DNA from: Streptomyces sp. CB02400
Lineage (GTDB): Bacteria > Actinomycetota > Actinomycetes > Streptomycetales > Streptomycetaceae
DNA length: 64,000 bases
Assembly: GCF_001905725.1 (NCBI RefSeq)
Contig: NZ_LIWB01000005.1
Span: 186,001 to 250,000 of the forward strand
Direction: 5' to 3'
The notes beneath the pieces are model-generated. The model saw only the letters and a program-made list of their open reading frames with translations, made no database searches and was not told the origin of the DNA. A program made the translations under genes and the position numbers. Shown one piece after another: positions 40,403-48,732 of the stretch (position 1 is the first letter of the stretch; each line of letters starts with the position of its first letter).

Positions 40403-41623
40403 TCAGTAGGGTGAACGTCCCCCTTCGGGGCCTTCGCCCCCCGGCGCGCGGGAGAGGCGGGGCGCGCGGGGCAGGCGGGGCGCGCGGATCCGTCGTACCG
40501 CGAAGGCCGTGGTGTCGTCGACCAGGTGCCCCCGGCTGTGCCGCAGCGTCCCGTCCCGTACGACGGCGACCAGCCGGCCCGGCGCGACGACCCGCGGGTC
40601 CGCCGTCACCGCCCGGGTCAGGTCGTCGGCGAGCCGGTAGAAGTCGCCGGCGCCGTCCCGCGCCTCGGTCACGCCGTCGGTGACCAGCAGCAGCGTCTCA
40701 CCGTCGGCGACCGGCACCCGGCACACCGGCGGCGGATCGGGGCCGAGGTCGCGGCAGCCGAGCGGGAGACCCCCGCGGGTCGGCAGGGACCGTACGCCGT
40801 CGGGGCCGACGGCGTACGGGGGCTCGTGCCCGAAGACGACGGCGTCCACGACATCGGTCCGGTCCGGGGGGAAACCGAGCAGGACGGCGGTGGCGAACCG
40901 GTCGCGGTCGCCCCGGCCGAGGGCGGTGGTGTACTCGCGGTGCCGCAGTACCCGGGTCTCCAGATGGTCGGCGACGGTCGACAGGTCGGCCTCGTGGTAG
41001 CCGGCCTCGCGGAACGCCCCGAGCAGCACCGACGCCGTCTCCACCGCGCCCAGCCCCTTGCCCTGGACGTCACCGACGAGCACCCGGGTGCCGTACGGGC
41101 CCGGCTGGATGTCGTAGAAGTCGCCGCCGACGCGGGCCTGGGCGTCCGCGGTGAGGTAGATCCCGGCGTGCTCCAGGCCGCCCCAGCGCGGCGGCAGGGG
41201 GCGCAGCACGGTGCGCCGTACGGTCTCGGCGACGTCCCGCATGTGCAGCGCGCGGCGCTCACCGCGCACCCGCACCACGCAGGCCAGCGTGGCGAGGACG
41301 CCGCCGGCGGCGACGAGGATGAAGTCGGGCAGCCCCGCCTGGAACTGGTGCGGCCAGGCGCTGTCCACGACGGTGTACGTGACCATCGCGAGCACGGCGA
41401 ACAGGACCGTTCCCCACACCCCGCAGATCGCGGCGGCGATGCCCGGCACCAGCACGATCCAGGAGACGGTCCGGAACTCGCCGCCGGTGTTGTAGTCGAT
41501 GGACACGATGGCGACGAGCAGCAGCAACGGCGGCACCCAGGCGACGCTGCGCCCCCTCAGCCGCAGCATCTCGTGCCGGTGCACGACGTCGTGCGGGCCC
41601 TGTCCCCCGCTGCCCTGACTCAC
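40403..41623 (-). CDS. Membrane PP2C/SpoIIE-type phosphatase
   Basis: Integral membrane serine/threonine phosphatase of 406 residues. Three to four spans (about 26-110) precede a SpoIIE PP2C domain (about 165-395) with metal-binding motifs ARVGGDFYDI and LVGDVQGKG, then FATAVLLG and LLLVTDGVTEARD. Such proteins act on anti-sigma-factor antagonists. The GTG at 41623 is the start favoured by domain layout, although its ribosome site is weak. Stands alone among membrane-protein genes. Confidence 0.9.
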   Translation of the reverse strand: MSQGSGGQGPHDVVHRHEMLRLRGRSVAWVPPLLLLVAIVSIDYNTGGEFRTVSWIVLVPGIAAAICGVWGTVLFAVLAMVTYTVVDSAWPHQFQAGLPDFILVAAGGVLATLACVVRVRGERRALHMRDVAETVRRTVLRPLPPRWGGLEHAGIYLTADAQARVGGDFYDIQPGPYGTRVLVGDVQGKGLGAVETASVLLGAFREAGYHEADLSTVADHLETRVLRHREYTTALGRGDRDRFATAVLLGFPPDRTDVVDAVVFGHEPPYAVGPDGVRSLPTRGGLPLGCRDLGPDPPPVCRVPVADGETLLLVTDGVTEARDGAGDFYRLADDLTRAVTADPRVVAPGRLVAVVRDGTLRHSRGHLVDDTTAFAVRRIRAPRLPRAPRLSRAPGGEGPEGGRSPY

Positions 41624-41731
41624 CGCCCCAGCGAAACACGGCGCCGTGCGGCCCGCATCCGGTCCCCGGTTGCCGACCGGCCCGGGGAGGTGTGCCCTGG
41701 TAGGCGGGGGCGAGGAGAGAGGAGTGCTCTC

Positions 41732-42178
41732 ATGACGCACGCGGCACCCCGGCCCCGGGGCGCGATCGAGCGGGGCGGTACGACCCCCGACCTCTTCAGC
41801 GCACGGACCCACCTGGCGGCGAAGGTCGTCATCCCCGTCCTGCTCGGAGTCGTGTACGGCTACTGGGTGGCGGCCAACCGCCGCTACGGCGGGCCGATCA
41901 CCGTGGAGAACTTCCTGTACGGCTTCTTCGCCGGCCTCGTGTTCTCCCTGCTGTTCATGGCGCTCCTCGCCCTGGCCCCGAAGGTGCGGCGCGAGCTGCA
42001 CGCGGTGCTCTGGGCCGCCCTCAGCGGCAGCGCGCTCGGCTTCCTGGTCATCCAGGCCCCCAGCCCCGGCGTCCTGCGCTCCACGATCCTGGGCCTGCTG
42101 GTCGCGGCGGGAGTCTTCGTGACGATGTTCTACCGCTTCTACACCCACGAGGACGCGACGGGCCACAGGATCGGGTGA
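41732..42178 (+). CDS. Small membrane protein (148 aa)
   Basis: ATG at 41732 after GAGAGGAGTG. Three to four hydrophobic spans (VVIPVLLGVVYGYWVAA, FLYGFFAGLVFSLLFMALLAL, AVLWAALSGSALGFLVI, STILGLLVAAGVFVTMFY). No family recognised. Divergent from the phosphatase, so the two may share regulation. Confidence 0.75.
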   Translation: MTHAAPRPRGAIERGGTTPDLFSARTHLAAKVVIPVLLGVVYGYWVAANRRYGGPITVENFLYGFFAGLVFSLLFMALLALAPKVRRELHAVLWAALSGSALGFLVIQAPSPGVLRSTILGLLVAAGVFVTMFYRFYTHEDATGHRIG

Positions 42179-42203
42179 GACGCTCCGCGATCCGCGGGCA
42201 GTC

Positions 42204-42252
42204 GTGCCTCCCCCAGTGCCTCAAGGGCCTGGGAGGTACCCCCAGGGCGGCA
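42204..42252. repeat. Dispersed intergenic repeat, copy A
   Basis: GTGCCTCCCCCAGTGCC...GGCCTGGGAGGTACCCCCAGGGCGGCACG. It differs from copy B at 44431-44479 by only a few bases. It contains the hairpin CCTCCCCCAG...CTGGGAGG. Such CCTCCCCCA/GGTACCCCCA motifs recur in Streptomyces intergenic DNA. It may also terminate the preceding gene. Confidence 0.7.
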
Positions 42253-42266
42253 CGGATGGACGGTGG

Positions 42267-42345
42267 GGGTGCCTCCCGCTCACGGGCCCCTCCCGCTCGA
42301 GCGAAGCCGAGAGTGGGGGAGAAGCCGAGAGTGGGGGAGGCACCC
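42267..42345. repeat. Inverted repeat with 18-bp tandem duplication
   Basis: GGGTGCCTCCC (42267-42277) and GGGAGGCACCC (42335-42345) are inverted. Between them GAAGCCGAGAGTGGGGGA is duplicated in tandem (42303-42320, 42321-42338). Looks like a second, rearranged member of the same intergenic repeat family. Confidence 0.65.
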
Positions 42346-42461
42346 CGCAAACGCCGGGCAGCGCGAACACCCCCGCCCCACCCCGACGCGGGCCCCCGCA
42401 CAACCGCCCGTTCGGGCCGCCAACACTCGCGCCCCCACCACCCGCCACCTTGACTGAAGGC

Positions 42462-43511
42462 GTGGCCCCCCACGACACCCGCCTCCGCAACGCCCTCTCC
42501 GCCGCCCTCCTCACCCTCACCTGCCTCCTCACCCCCTGCGGCACCCTGGCCGCCTGGGCGGCCGCCCTCGCCGACACCGGCCACTACGTCGACACCGTGG
42601 CCCCGCTCGCCACCGACCCCGCCGTCCGCGACGCCGTGGCCGACGCCGTGGGGGACGAGGTCGTACGGGAACTGGACGCGGAGACGGTCGACACCACCCC
42701 CCTCGGACCGTTCATCCGCGAAGCGGTCCGCTCCTTCACCCGCACCGACGCGTTCCGCACCGCGTGGGAGGCCGGCAACAGGGCCGTCCACGACGCCGTC
42801 CTGCACGCCCTGCGCGACGACGCGGCCGCCCCCGGCCCGGTCACCGTCGACCTCGCCCCCGTCACCGCGCAGGTGCGGGCGCGGCTCGCCGCCGACCACC
42901 TGCCCTTCGCCCACCGCATCCCCGTCGAGCACACCGAGGTCGCGGTGGTGCCGGCCGGGGAGGTGGCCGGACTCCGGAAGGGGTACCGCGTACTGGACGC
43001 CGCCGCCTTCTGGCTTCCGCTCGCGGCCGTCGTCCTCGCCGTCACCGGGATCGCCGTCGCCGCCCGCCGCCGGCGCGCGCTCACCGCGACCGGCCTGGGC
43101 ACGGCCCTGGGCGGCGCCCTGCTCGCCCTCGCGATCGCCGTCGGCCGCCGGCTCACCCTGGCCGACCTGCCCGAACGCGTCCACCGCCCGGCGGCGGGCG
43201 CGGTCTACGACGCCCTCACCGCCACCCTGCGCACGGCGTCCTGGCTCCTCCTCGCCCTGGGCCTGACGGTGGCCCTGGCCTCCTGGCTGACCGGCCGCCA
43301 CGGCAGCCGCCGCGAACCCCCGCCCCTCACGACCACCCGCCACACCCCCTCATCCGTAAGGAAGAATCCGGGCATCGCACCCGCGAGCGGAAGGCCGGAA
43401 CGTTGGACACTGCGACTGCCGACCCGACAGTCACCGGGGACGGGGCGGGGCGGACGGGGGGACGGCGGCGGTTCGGCGCCTGGTGCGCGGGGCTGCTGTT
43501 CGCCGGGGTGA
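42462..43511 (+). CDS. Membrane protein with unusual C-terminal extension
   Basis: Protein of up to 349 residues: N-terminal span (ALSAALLTLTCLLTPCGTLAAWAAAL), an extracytoplasmic helical domain (TGHYVDTVAPLATDPAVRDAVADAVGDEVV...), then three C-terminal spans ending LALGLTVALASWLTGRHGSRR. The order fits integral membrane proteins of actinobacteria with no known role. The last about 45 residues are Arg/Pro/Gly-rich and run 109 bases into the next gene. A TAA in the neighbouring frame near 43360 suggests the true end was lost by a late frameshift. Start is uncertain (GTG 42462, or TTG 42450). Confidence 0.65.
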   Translation: MAPHDTRLRNALSAALLTLTCLLTPCGTLAAWAAALADTGHYVDTVAPLATDPAVRDAVADAVGDEVVRELDAETVDTTPLGPFIREAVRSFTRTDAFRTAWEAGNRAVHDAVLHALRDDAAAPGPVTVDLAPVTAQVRARLAADHLPFAHRIPVEHTEVAVVPAGEVAGLRKGYRVLDAAAFWLPLAAVVLAVTGIAVAARRRRALTATGLGTALGGALLALAIAVGRRLTLADLPERVHRPAAGAVYDALTATLRTASWLLLALGLTVALASWLTGRHGSRREPPPLTTTRHTPSSVRKNPGIAPASGRPERWTLRLPTRQSPGTGRGGRGDGGGSAPGARGCCSPG

Positions 43512-44401
43512 GTGTGGTCGTCGGCTGCCGGACCGCCGACACCGACGGCATCACCCCCGTGCCCCAGCTCCTCGCCTTCCTGCCCTGGCTGCTCGTGCCC
43601 ACGGCCGTCGGGCTGCTGTTCACCCTGTTCGCCCGGTGGTGGACCGGCGCGGTGTGGGGCGTGGCCCTGCTGGGGCTGCTGGCCTGGTTCATCGAGCCGT
43701 ACGGGAAGACCGGCGATCCCACCGGGCCGCCCGTCGCCGAGCTGCGGGTGCTGACCTCGAACGTGGAGTTCGGGCAGGCCACCGGCGCGCTGATCGACGC
43801 CGTACGCCGTGCGGAACCGGACGTCGTGTTCGTCCAGGAGTGCGAGTACACCTGCGACGCGGCGTTGAAGCGGGAGCTGACCGACACCTACCCGCACCGG
43901 GAGGCGGTGGAGGGCGGCGGCTCCGAGGGCTCGGTCGTCCTCAGCCGTTTCCCGCTGCGTGCCACCGACGGGGTCCCCGGCACCATGGGCATGCCCGGCG
44001 CCGTCGCCGACGTCGACGGGCACGCCGTACGGTTCCAGCTCGCGCACCCCATGCCGCCGCTGCCCGACCAGGTCGGCCTGTGGCAGCGGGAGCTCGGCCG
44101 GCTGCGGGACGCGGCCGCCGCCGGCCGGGACACCCCGACCGTGCTCGCCGGGGACTTCAACGCCTCCCAGGACCACGCGGCCTTCCGCCGCATCCTCGAC
44201 ACCGGCCTGCGCGACGCGGCCCGCCTGACCGGCGCCGACCGAACCCCGACCTGGCCCTCCCGCACCACCCCGGCCTTCGGCACCCAGATCGACCACGTCC
44301 TGGTCTCCGAGGAGTTCGCCGCGAACCAAGCCCGCTTCCTCGACCTCCCCGACACCGACCACCGAGCCCTACTGGTCGACCTCACACTGCACGGCGCGTG
44401 A
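43403..44401 (+). CDS. Membrane-anchored endonuclease/exonuclease/phosphatase-family protein
   Basis: Protein of 332 residues: three N-terminal spans (about 25-110) then an EEP domain (about 118-330) with LRVLTSNVEFGQ, VVFVQECE, TVLAGDFNASQDH and TQIDHVLVS..LPDTDHRALLVDL, i.e. the metal-binding Asn, Glu, Asp/Asn and the final Asp-His. It hydrolyses phosphodiesters, probably outside the membrane. The TTG at 43403 is preceded by GGAAGGCCGGAACG. It overlaps the previous frame by 109 bases. Confidence 0.85.
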   Translation: MDTATADPTVTGDGAGRTGGRRRFGAWCAGLLFAGVSVVVGCRTADTDGITPVPQLLAFLPWLLVPTAVGLLFTLFARWWTGAVWGVALLGLLAWFIEPYGKTGDPTGPPVAELRVLTSNVEFGQATGALIDAVRRAEPDVVFVQECEYTCDAALKRELTDTYPHREAVEGGGSEGSVVLSRFPLRATDGVPGTMGMPGAVADVDGHAVRFQLAHPMPPLPDQVGLWQRELGRLRDAAAAGRDTPTVLAGDFNASQDHAAFRRILDTGLRDAARLTGADRTPTWPSRTTPAFGTQIDHVLVSEEFAANQARFLDLPDTDHRALLVDLTLHGA

Positions 44402-44430
44402 CTGGCGGCTCCCGCCGCAGCTGCGGGTAA

Positions 44431-44479
44431 TCGTGCCTCCCCCAGTGCCTTGAAGGCCTGGGAGGTACCCCCAGGGCGG
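44431..44479. repeat. Dispersed intergenic repeat, copy B / hairpin terminator
   Basis: Near-identical to 42204-42252. CCTCCCCCAGTGCCTT and AAGGCCTGGGAGG form a strong hairpin about 35 bases after the EEP gene stop, so it can act as a terminator between convergent genes. Confidence 0.7.
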
Positions 44480-44565
44480 CACGGGTGGGCGCAGCGGCAC
44501 CGGCAAGCGCCGCGAGCCGACACACCCCCCGGCCGCCCCCACACCGTGCGGCTACCGACTGCCGA

Positions 44566-45258
44566 CTACCGCGAGGACTTCTGCAACGCCTTCTCCGCCT
44601 TGTCCAGCGCCGCGGCGAACCCATACGCCCACAACTGGTTCACCCGCGACCGCTCCGCGGAGTTGGGGTACGCGTTGGTGCAGGACGGCCCGGGCCCGCC
44701 CCCGGACATCAGCTCGCTGCACGGCCCCGAGTAGTGGTCCGGCAGCCCGAGCACGTGCCCGGTCTCGTGCGCGGTCACCCGCGTCGAGTTGTAGATCTGG
44801 TTCTGCCGGTAGTCGAGGAAGATGTACCCCCGCCCGTGCCCGTCGGTGGACGCGTACGATCCGCGCGAGTCGTTGCCCTCGTAGTACCTGAAGTCGACAC
44901 CCGACGTGCCGGCCTGGAGTCTCACGTTCGAGACCGAGCTGTTCCAGATCTGCGTACTGCGGGATATCTGGGTGGCGAACGAGGGCGCCCGGGAGGCGTC
45001 GTAGACGACGGTGACGGCGGCCGCGCCCGTCGGGTTCGCGGCCCGCTTCTCGGCCGCCGACTTCAGCACGGCCTCGAAGAAGGCCCGGTTGGCCGCCGCC
45101 TCCTCCGACGACCCGTCGTAGGCGGCGTACGGGGCGGACGAACCGGCGTCGACGGGCGCGGGGGCCGCCGTCGCCGGGGCGATGCCGAGGCCGAGAGCCG
45201 TGAGGCTCATTCCGGCGGCGGTGAGCACGGACATGGGCACGCGCATGCGCATACGCAT
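44566..45258 (-). CDS. snpA: Snapalysin-type extracellular metalloprotease (M7)
   Basis: Secreted small neutral protease. The 230-residue prepro-protein has a basic n-region MRMRMRVPM, a signal peptide ending near ATA, and a short propeptide. The zinc site H164-E-T-G-H168..GLPD174 is the M7 pattern HExxHxxGxxD with aspartate as third ligand. Two cysteines ([14 protein letters not shown]) form the family disulfide. ATG at 45258 with AAGGAG upstream. It is divergent from a LysR gene, exactly as snpA/snpR (mprA/mprR) pairs are in other streptomycetes. Confidence 0.95.
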   Translation of the reverse strand: MRMRMRVPMSVLTAAGMSLTALGLGIAPATAAPAPVDAGSSAPYAAYDGSSEEAAANRAFFEAVLKSAAEKRAANPTGAAAVTVVYDASRAPSFATQISRSTQIWNSSVSNVRLQAGTSGVDFRYYEGNDSRGSYASTDGHGRGYIFLDYRQNQIYNSTRVTAHETGHVLGLPDHYSGPCSELMSGGGPGPSCTNAYPNSAERSRVNQLWAYGFAAALDKAEKALQKSSR

Positions 45259-45343
45259 CGATGACTCCTTGAGGTGGGGGTCGAGTCACATGTCACCGAG
45301 GAGTGTGTGCGCCTGTGCGGCGGCTGTGATGATGGCAACCGGT

Positions 45344-45360
45344 GATAGGACGGCCCTATC
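45344..45360. promoter_or_regulatory. LysR box for the snapalysin/LysR pair
   Basis: GATAGG-ACGGC-CCTATC, a perfect 6-bp inverted repeat with a T-N11-A core, between divergent starts at 45258 and 45462. Expected binding site of the LysR protein activating snpA. Confidence 0.75.
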
Positions 45361-45461
45361 GACCGACTCCGGCCACCCCGCCGCGCACGCCCGACTCCGC
45401 CTGAACGGACGCGGTTTGTGTGTCTGGTGAAACCTGAACTTCCGCCTTACCCTCCCAGGGC

Positions 45462-46382
45462 ATGGAGCTTGAGGTCAGGCACCTCAGGGCGCTGTGCGCG
45501 ATCGCCGACACCGGCAGTCTGCACCGAGCCGCACGCCAACTCGGCGTGGCTCAGCCCTCGTTGAGCACGCAGTTGCGGCGCATCGAACAGGAGCTGGGCG
45601 GTGCCCTGTTCGTGCGTGCGCGCACCGGCTGCCGTCCCACCCCACTGGGCCGGCTGGTGCTCAGCCGCGCCCGCCCGCTCGTCACCGAACTGCGCTCGCT
45701 GGTCACCGAGGCCCGTGCCGCCGCCGGCGGCCAACAACTGCGCATCGGCTCCACCGCCAGCCGGGCCCTGGCCGGCTGGCTGCGACGGCTGCGCCGGCAC
45801 TGGCAGGAGCCCACCCTGCACATGGACGTCTCCGCCAACGCCCTGCTGCGCATGGTCGCCGACGGGCAGCTCGACGTGGCGTTCGTGCACGAGGTCGAGG
45901 GCTGTCCGCTGCGCGTCCCCGAGGGCCTGCGCACCCGGGTCCTCGTCGAGCGCGAACCGCAGTGCGTATCGCTCCCGGCCGACCATCCTGCCGCCGCGCA
46001 CCCGGTGGTCCACCTGTCCGACCTGGCCGGCGACCGCTGGATGATCGACCCGGCGGTCGACGGCGAGTGGGACGCCGTACGCCGGGTCCTGCACGCCGCC
46101 GGGATCAGCCCGCGCGTGCTGCACGGCGACTATCACACGGCCGCGTCCCTGGTCGCCATCGGCGAGGCCGTCACCGTGTGCCAGCCGACCTCGCTCTCCC
46201 GCCCCGAGACGGCGGTCCGCCGGCTGCACGGTGACCCGCTGGGCGTACGGCTGCTGCTGGCGGCGCGTACGGAGTCGGAGCTGGAGGGCGTCTATCCCGA
46301 TCTGGCCGAGGCGTACCGGGAGGTGGCGCGGCAGGCACCGGCGTACCGGGAGTGGCTGGAGGACCCGGTGCCCGGGCCCTGA
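45462..46382 (+). CDS. snpR: LysR-type activator of snapalysin
   Basis: LysR regulator of 306 residues: HTH at the N-terminus (VRHLRALCAIADTGSLHRAARQLGVAQPSLSTQLRRIEQELGG) and a periplasmic-binding-like sensor domain (about 90-290). Divergent from the protease gene with a T-N11-A dyad between them, the known organisation for snpR/mprR. The ligand is not known. Convergent with phoX downstream. Confidence 0.9.
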   Translation: MELEVRHLRALCAIADTGSLHRAARQLGVAQPSLSTQLRRIEQELGGALFVRARTGCRPTPLGRLVLSRARPLVTELRSLVTEARAAAGGQQLRIGSTASRALAGWLRRLRRHWQEPTLHMDVSANALLRMVADGQLDVAFVHEVEGCPLRVPEGLRTRVLVEREPQCVSLPADHPAAAHPVVHLSDLAGDRWMIDPAVDGEWDAVRRVLHAAGISPRVLHGDYHTAASLVAIGEAVTVCQPTSLSRPETAVRRLHGDPLGVRLLLAARTESELEGVYPDLAEAYREVARQAPAYREWLEDPVPGP

Positions 46383-46406
46383 TCCGGCCACTCCCGGACG
46401 GTCGCG

Positions 46407-48479
46407 TCAGACGCCGATGTCGCGGCCGTCCGCGCGCCACACCGCGACGACGGCCGGGCGGACGTACGTGCCGGGCCCGTCGGGCCAGGCGCTGGCCGGC
46501 TGGTCCACGGTCGCCCCGTCCACCTCGCCCGGGTGCTGTACGGCGACCAGCACCCGCCGGTCCTGGATGACCGGGCCGCAGGTCTCCGCACCGTTGGGCA
46601 CGGTGAGGAACTGCTTCAGCTCACCGCGCCGGTCACCGCGCGTGGCGACGCCGAAGAGGCCGTCGTGGGAGCCGAGGGCGCTGCCGTCGGTGGAGATCCA
46701 CAGGTTGCCGTGGTCGTCGAAGGCGACGTTGTCCGGGCAGGAGATCGGGCTGACGGAGTCCTTCGGGAACCCGGCGAAGTACGTCGCCGGGTCCTCCGGG
46801 TCGCCCGCGACCAGGAACAGGGACCAGGCGAAGCGGGTGCTCTCCGGCCGGTTCCAGCGCTCGGTCAGTTCGAGCACGTGGCCGTGCTTGTTGGAGTTGC
46901 GCGGGTTGGCCTCGTCGGCGGCGGCGTAACCGGCCTTGCCGCGGTTGGAGTTGTTGGTGAGGGCCATGTAGACCTTGCCGGTGACCGGGTTGGGCTCGAT
47001 GTCCTCGGGCCGGTCCATCTTGGTGGCGCCGACCTTGTCACCGGCGAGGCGCGTGAAGACGAAGACCTCCTCGGCGGTCATGCCCTCGACGTGCGAGACG
47101 GCGCCGTCGGCGGTGGCGGTGGCCAGCGGGATCCACTGACCGCTGCCGTCGAACTCGCCGTCCTTCGGGAGCTTGCCGGTGCCGTCGATCTCGATGGCGG
47201 GCGAGTCCCCGGACAGCTTGGCGACGTAGAGAGTCCCCTCGTCGAGCAGCGAGAGGTTGTGCTCCCGCGCCCAGCGGCTGTTGCCGTGCCGCATCCGCTT
47301 GCTGCCGACGAACTTGTAGAAGTAGTCGAACCGCTCGTCGTCGCCGGTGTAGACGACCGGGCGCCCGTCGTGCGTCAGCCGCACGGTCGCGCCCTCGTGC
47401 TTGAACCGGCCGAGCGCGGTGTGCTTGCGGGGCGTGGAGTCGGGGTCGTACGGGTCCAGCTCGACGACGTAGCCGAAGCGGTGCGCCTCGTTGGGCTCCT
47501 GGGCGAGGTCGAACCGCTTGTCGAACCGCTCCCACTTGCGCTCGGTGGCGCCGGTGCCGATGCCGTACCGCTTGTCGGTCGCGCTGCTGCCGTTGGCGAA
47601 GTACTGGTTGAAGTTCTCCTCGCCGTGCAGGGTCGTGCCCCAGGGGGTGGTACCGCCGGCGCAGTTGTTGAGGGTGCCGAGCACCTTGGTGCCGCGCGGG
47701 TCGGCGGAGGTCTTCACCAGGTCGGACCCGGCGACGGGGCCGGTGAGCCGGAACTCGGAGGTGGCGGTGAGCCGCCGGTTGAGCCGGTGCCGCGTGACGG
47801 GCGTCAGCTTCCCGCTCCGCCGCTCCTCCTCCACCGCGACGACGGCCAGCCCGTGCGCGGCCCAGGCGATCTCCACCTGCTCGCGGGTGGGGTTGTCGGC
47901 GTCGTAGTCCCGGAACATGAGGATCTCGTCGGTGTACTCGTGGTTGGCGACGAGGAGCTGCCGGTCGCGCTCGCCGCGCAGGGGCAGCAGCGCGAGGAAG
48001 TCGCAGTTGTACCCGAACTGCCCGGCCTGTGCCTTGGCACTCTGCCGCTCCGGGTCGAAGGCGGGCGCGCCGCGCAGGATGGGCTCGCCCCAGCGGATGA
48101 CGACGTTCTGCCGGTAGCCCTCCGGCACGGTCACGGCGTCGTTCGTGTTCGGCGCGACGGGCGTGAACCGCAGACCGCGGGCGCCCTCGGGTTTGTGGTG
48201 GTGGCGGCCCTTCGCGGCCGCGGCCGCCTGCGCCTCGGGAGCGGCGGCGACGCCGACCGCCCCGGCGCCGGCGGCGGCCACCGTCACGACGGCGGCGGCG
48301 CGCATCATGGAGCGGCGGCTGAGGGCACCGGCGATGACGTCACCGACGTACTCGTTGGAGCTGGTGTTGGGCACCTCGTGGAAGCAGGCGTCACCACACC
48401 GGAAACGGCAGGTCATGGCGGACCGACCGCCGGGGTGGGAACCGGACGGCGTTCCGATCAACGGCAGCAGCTTTCGCAC
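46407..48479 (-). CDS. phoX: PhoX-type secreted alkaline phosphatase (DUF839)
   Basis: Tat-exported phosphatase of 690 residues acting on phosphomonoesters outside the cell. A long n-region with TCRFRCGDACFHEVPN precedes the twin-arginine motif SRRSMMRAA (R55, R56). The mature part has PhoX/DUF839 blocks: FGYNCDFLALLPL, LLVANHEYTDE, GTLNNCAGGTTPWGTTLHGEENF, RPEDIEPNPVTGKVYMALTNN, CPDNVAFDDHGNLWISTDG. Acidic and Asn residues there bind calcium/iron in known PhoX enzymes. GTG at 48479 with AAGGAGAGA. A two-unit PHO box upstream indicates PhoP control, and I recall the S. coelicolor ortholog as PhoP-regulated. Confidence 0.92.
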   Translation of the reverse strand: MRKLLPLIGTPSGSHPGGRSAMTCRFRCGDACFHEVPNTSSNEYVGDVIAGALSRRSMMRAAAVVTVAAAGAGAVGVAAAPEAQAAAAAKGRHHHKPEGARGLRFTPVAPNTNDAVTVPEGYRQNVVIRWGEPILRGAPAFDPERQSAKAQAGQFGYNCDFLALLPLRGERDRQLLVANHEYTDEILMFRDYDADNPTREQVEIAWAAHGLAVVAVEEERRSGKLTPVTRHRLNRRLTATSEFRLTGPVAGSDLVKTSADPRGTKVLGTLNNCAGGTTPWGTTLHGEENFNQYFANGSSATDKRYGIGTGATERKWERFDKRFDLAQEPNEAHRFGYVVELDPYDPDSTPRKHTALGRFKHEGATVRLTHDGRPVVYTGDDERFDYFYKFVGSKRMRHGNSRWAREHNLSLLDEGTLYVAKLSGDSPAIEIDGTGKLPKDGEFDGSGQWIPLATATADGAVSHVEGMTAEEVFVFTRLAGDKVGATKMDRPEDIEPNPVTGKVYMALTNNSNRGKAGYAAADEANPRNSNKHGHVLELTERWNRPESTRFAWSLFLVAGDPEDPATYFAGFPKDSVSPISCPDNVAFDDHGNLWISTDGSALGSHDGLFGVATRGDRRGELKQFLTVPNGAETCGPVIQDRRVLVAVQHPGEVDGATVDQPASAWPDGPGTYVRPAVVAVWRADGRDIGV

Positions 48480-48526
48480 GTTCTCTCTCCTTGGGTGCCC
48501 GTGGTGTCAGCGTGACCGTAGGAGTA

Positions 48527-48532
48527 CATATG
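48527..48532 (-). promoter_or_regulatory. Possible -10 of phoX
   Basis: CATATG on the minus strand, about 20 bases downstream of the PHO-box GTTCAC that would take the place of the -35 hexamer. Confidence 0.35.
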
Positions 48533-48547
48533 TGCGGTAGCCGGGCG

Positions 48548-48569
48548 GCCGGGTGAACGGTGCGTGAAC
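48548..48569 (-). promoter_or_regulatory. PHO box upstream of phoX
   Basis: On the minus strand two adjacent 11-base direct repeats, GTTCACGCACC and GTTCACCCGGC, both with the conserved GTTCAC. This is the classical two-unit PhoP binding core of Streptomyces, 69-90 bases before the phoX start. Confidence 0.85.
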
Positions 48570-48732
48570 CTGCGGCAGCATCTGGGAAGTTGCACCGGGC
48601 CGAATCGCACCCTTGACATATACGATTCCGCAAACCCAACCCTGCCCAAGATCGCCCTTGCGGGCCGCTAACCTTACGTGTCCGTCCTGGCCAGGGATTG
48701 ACGGGCATCAACTCACGCGAAGGGTTGCGCAC

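Noticed and set aside
42303..42338. Insertion-sequence footprint (18-bp direct duplication)
   Set aside because: The two copies are immediately adjacent with nothing between them and no transposase; it is a local tandem duplication within an intergenic repeat.
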